NCBI GenBank assembly: GCA_030043235.1
Contig: JASHYF010000357.1
Coordinates: 1 to 8,880, forward strand
Direction of reading: 5' to 3'
Source: Solirubrobacteraceae bacterium
GTDB lineage: Bacteria > Actinomycetota > Thermoleophilia > Solirubrobacterales > Solirubrobacteraceae
DNA: 8,880 bases
In this document: in pieces, positions 8,227-8,880 of the stretch
How the letters are laid out: every line of letters starts with the position of its first letter
Numbering within the stretch: the stretch's first letter is position 1
Translations under genes and position numbers: made by a program
The notes under the pieces: model-generated
What the model was told of the DNA's origin: nothing
Databases searched by the model: none
The model's input: only the letters and a program-made list of their open reading frames with translations

Positions 8227-8435
8227 GCGAGGCTCCGTTCGTTCGACGATCCGCCCGACGGTACTACCCGCGGCCCGTCTGCATCCGGCCGGGCGTCGCG
8301 ATGAGCCTCTCGTGGCGCGCGCGAGCGCGCTCCGCCTGCTGCCGTCGCGCCGTGTCTGTTGGCGCCGTGTCCGTTGGCGCCGTGTCTGTTGGCGCCGTGT
8401 CCGTTGGCGGCGCGTGCGAGCGCGCTCGGCGGGTC
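8227..8435. promoter_or_regulatory. Leader region of the gnd-pgi-rpiA operon
   Basis: Upstream of gnd this stretch should contain the operon promoter. A weak -10-like TAGTAC (8261-8266, minus) lies about 35 bases before the ATG, without a clear -35. The 12-bp GCGAGCGCGCTC occurs at 8321-8332 and again at 8416-8427, flanking a 15-bp tandem repeat. Each copy contains the palindrome GAGCGCGCTC. No terminator with a T-run is evident. Confidence 0.3.
8347..8406. repeat. Tandem repeat, 4 x 15 bp
   Basis: Four adjacent units of GCGCCGTGTYGTTGG-type sequence (exactly GCGCCGTGTCTGTTG or GCGCCGTGTCCGTTG) fill this interval. The T and C versions alternate, so it is also two identical 30-bp units. It lies in the leader of gnd. 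Any protein reading of it (Pro-Thr-Asp-Thr-Ala on the minus strand) is probably spurious. Confidence 0.93.
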
Positions 8436-8546
8436 TCAATACCCGCGCAGCTGCTCACACCAGGGATCCCTTTCCCCTTCCAGTTCGCCGAGGCCGTCGT
8501 ATAGCGTGGTGAGCTCGACCGCGTCGGCGTAGTTCGGATGGCTAGA
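8436..8546 (-). other. Coding-like tail without a visible start
   Basis: On the minus strand, one base out of phase with the hydratase gene, 36 codons read SSHPNYADAVELTTLYDGLG and [16 protein letters not shown] before TGA (8436-8438). Third positions are mostly G or C in the first two thirds and the composition is acidic and protein-like. No start codon is seen in this frame near the hydratase stop (8542-8544). I do not recognise the family. It may be the surviving end of a lost gene, or chance. Confidence 0.35.
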
Positions 8547-8880
8547 GCCCGTGATGTGGCCATTCGGGCGTGAGGTTCCCCGCCTTGAACGCCGCCGCTC
8601 CGAGCGTGTGTGGATCCCGGCGCATGAACATCGAGATCACCATCTCGGCCTCGATGCGCAGGCGTTCCTCGAGTGTGCGGCCTACGCCGCGCATGATGCT
8701 CTCCTTGTCGCTGCGGATCGCTCCCTGGGGAAGCTCGGCGATCTCTCGCGCGAGTTGCTGCGCGCGCTCCAGCGCACGTCCGCGGCCCACGATCTCATTC
8801 ACCAGACCGATCCGCTGCGCCTCCTCCACGCCGATGCGGCGTCCCGTGATCACCAGCTCCATTGCCTTGGCGAAGCCGAC
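8542..8880 (-). CDS. Enoyl-CoA hydratase/isomerase family protein, C-terminal part (runs off right edge)
   Basis: The last 112 residues are present, starting VGFAKAMELVITGRRIGVEE and continuing AQRIGLVNEIV, LAREIAELPQGAIRSDKES and AAFKAGNLTPEW to TAG at 8542-8544. The A.ELV.TGR.I.A.EA...GLVN.V. block is the characteristic start of the C-terminal half of crotonase-fold proteins, which bind acyl-CoA. The catalytic oxyanion-hole segments lie in the missing N-terminal half, so hydratase, isomerase or related activity cannot be decided. The apparent internal ATG at 8862 is the Met of AMELV, not the start. It points the same way as gnd, with a 315-bp gap, so it is probably a separate transcription unit. 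Confidence 0.9.
   Translation of the reverse strand, partial: VGFAKAMELVITGRRIGVEEAQRIGLVNEIVGRGRALERAQQLAREIAELPQGAIRSDKESIMRGVGRTLEERLRIEAEMVISMFMRRDPHTLGAAAFKAGNLTPEWPHHGL

Noticed and set aside
8347..8406. Possible CRISPR array
   Set aside because: Units are 15 bp and directly adjacent with no spacers, so this is a simple tandem repeat.

Overview
The window is GC-rich throughout, with long spurious open frames on both strands. The gene content is ordinary chromosomal metabolism of a high-GC, probably actinobacterial (possibly Thermoleophilia/Solirubrobacterales-like) genome; that placement is inferred from composition and protein style only. Most genes lie on the minus strand. The main discovery target is a compact mobile element at about 1192-4322.

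Left part (1-1200): the 5' portion of a crotonyl-CoA carboxylase/reductase gene (minus) runs off the left edge. Divergent to it is a minimal nucleotidyltransferase gene (MNT, 758-1072, plus) that overlaps by one base the start of a HEPN-domain gene, the classic MNT-HEPN pair. The HEPN gene is cut after its 40th codon.

Mobile element (1192-4322): three consecutive, 4-base-overlapping tyrosine recombinase genes (minus), each with a complete R-K-HxxR-H-Y set, lie between perfect 88-bp inverted repeats. This is the architecture of a Recombinase-In-Trio (RIT) element. It sits inside the HEPN gene. Deleting it together with one copy of the flanking 6-bp direct repeat CACGCC restores an uninterrupted 141-residue HEPN protein across the conserved FHAQQAVEKS motif. 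The left end has an extra 20-bp palindrome that the right end lacks. Both junctions place an in-frame stop codon against the HEPN fragments.

Central to right part (4629-8226): after the 3' HEPN fragment and a short gap comes a C-terminal remnant of a GNAT acetyltransferase abutting the rpiA stop codon. Then, transcribed leftwards, come gnd (6-phosphogluconate dehydrogenase, short type), pgi (glucose-6-phosphate isomerase) and rpiA (ribose-5-phosphate isomerase A). gnd/pgi overlap by ATGA and pgi/rpiA are separated by 5 bases, so they look like one operon linking the glucose-6-phosphate node to ribose-5-phosphate production. pgi begins with an (AGC)8 microsatellite encoding eight serines.

Right end (8227-8880): the gap upstream of gnd holds a 4 x 15-bp tandem repeat and a coding-like tail of unknown identity. 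The 3' part of an enoyl-CoA hydratase-family gene (minus) runs off the right edge.
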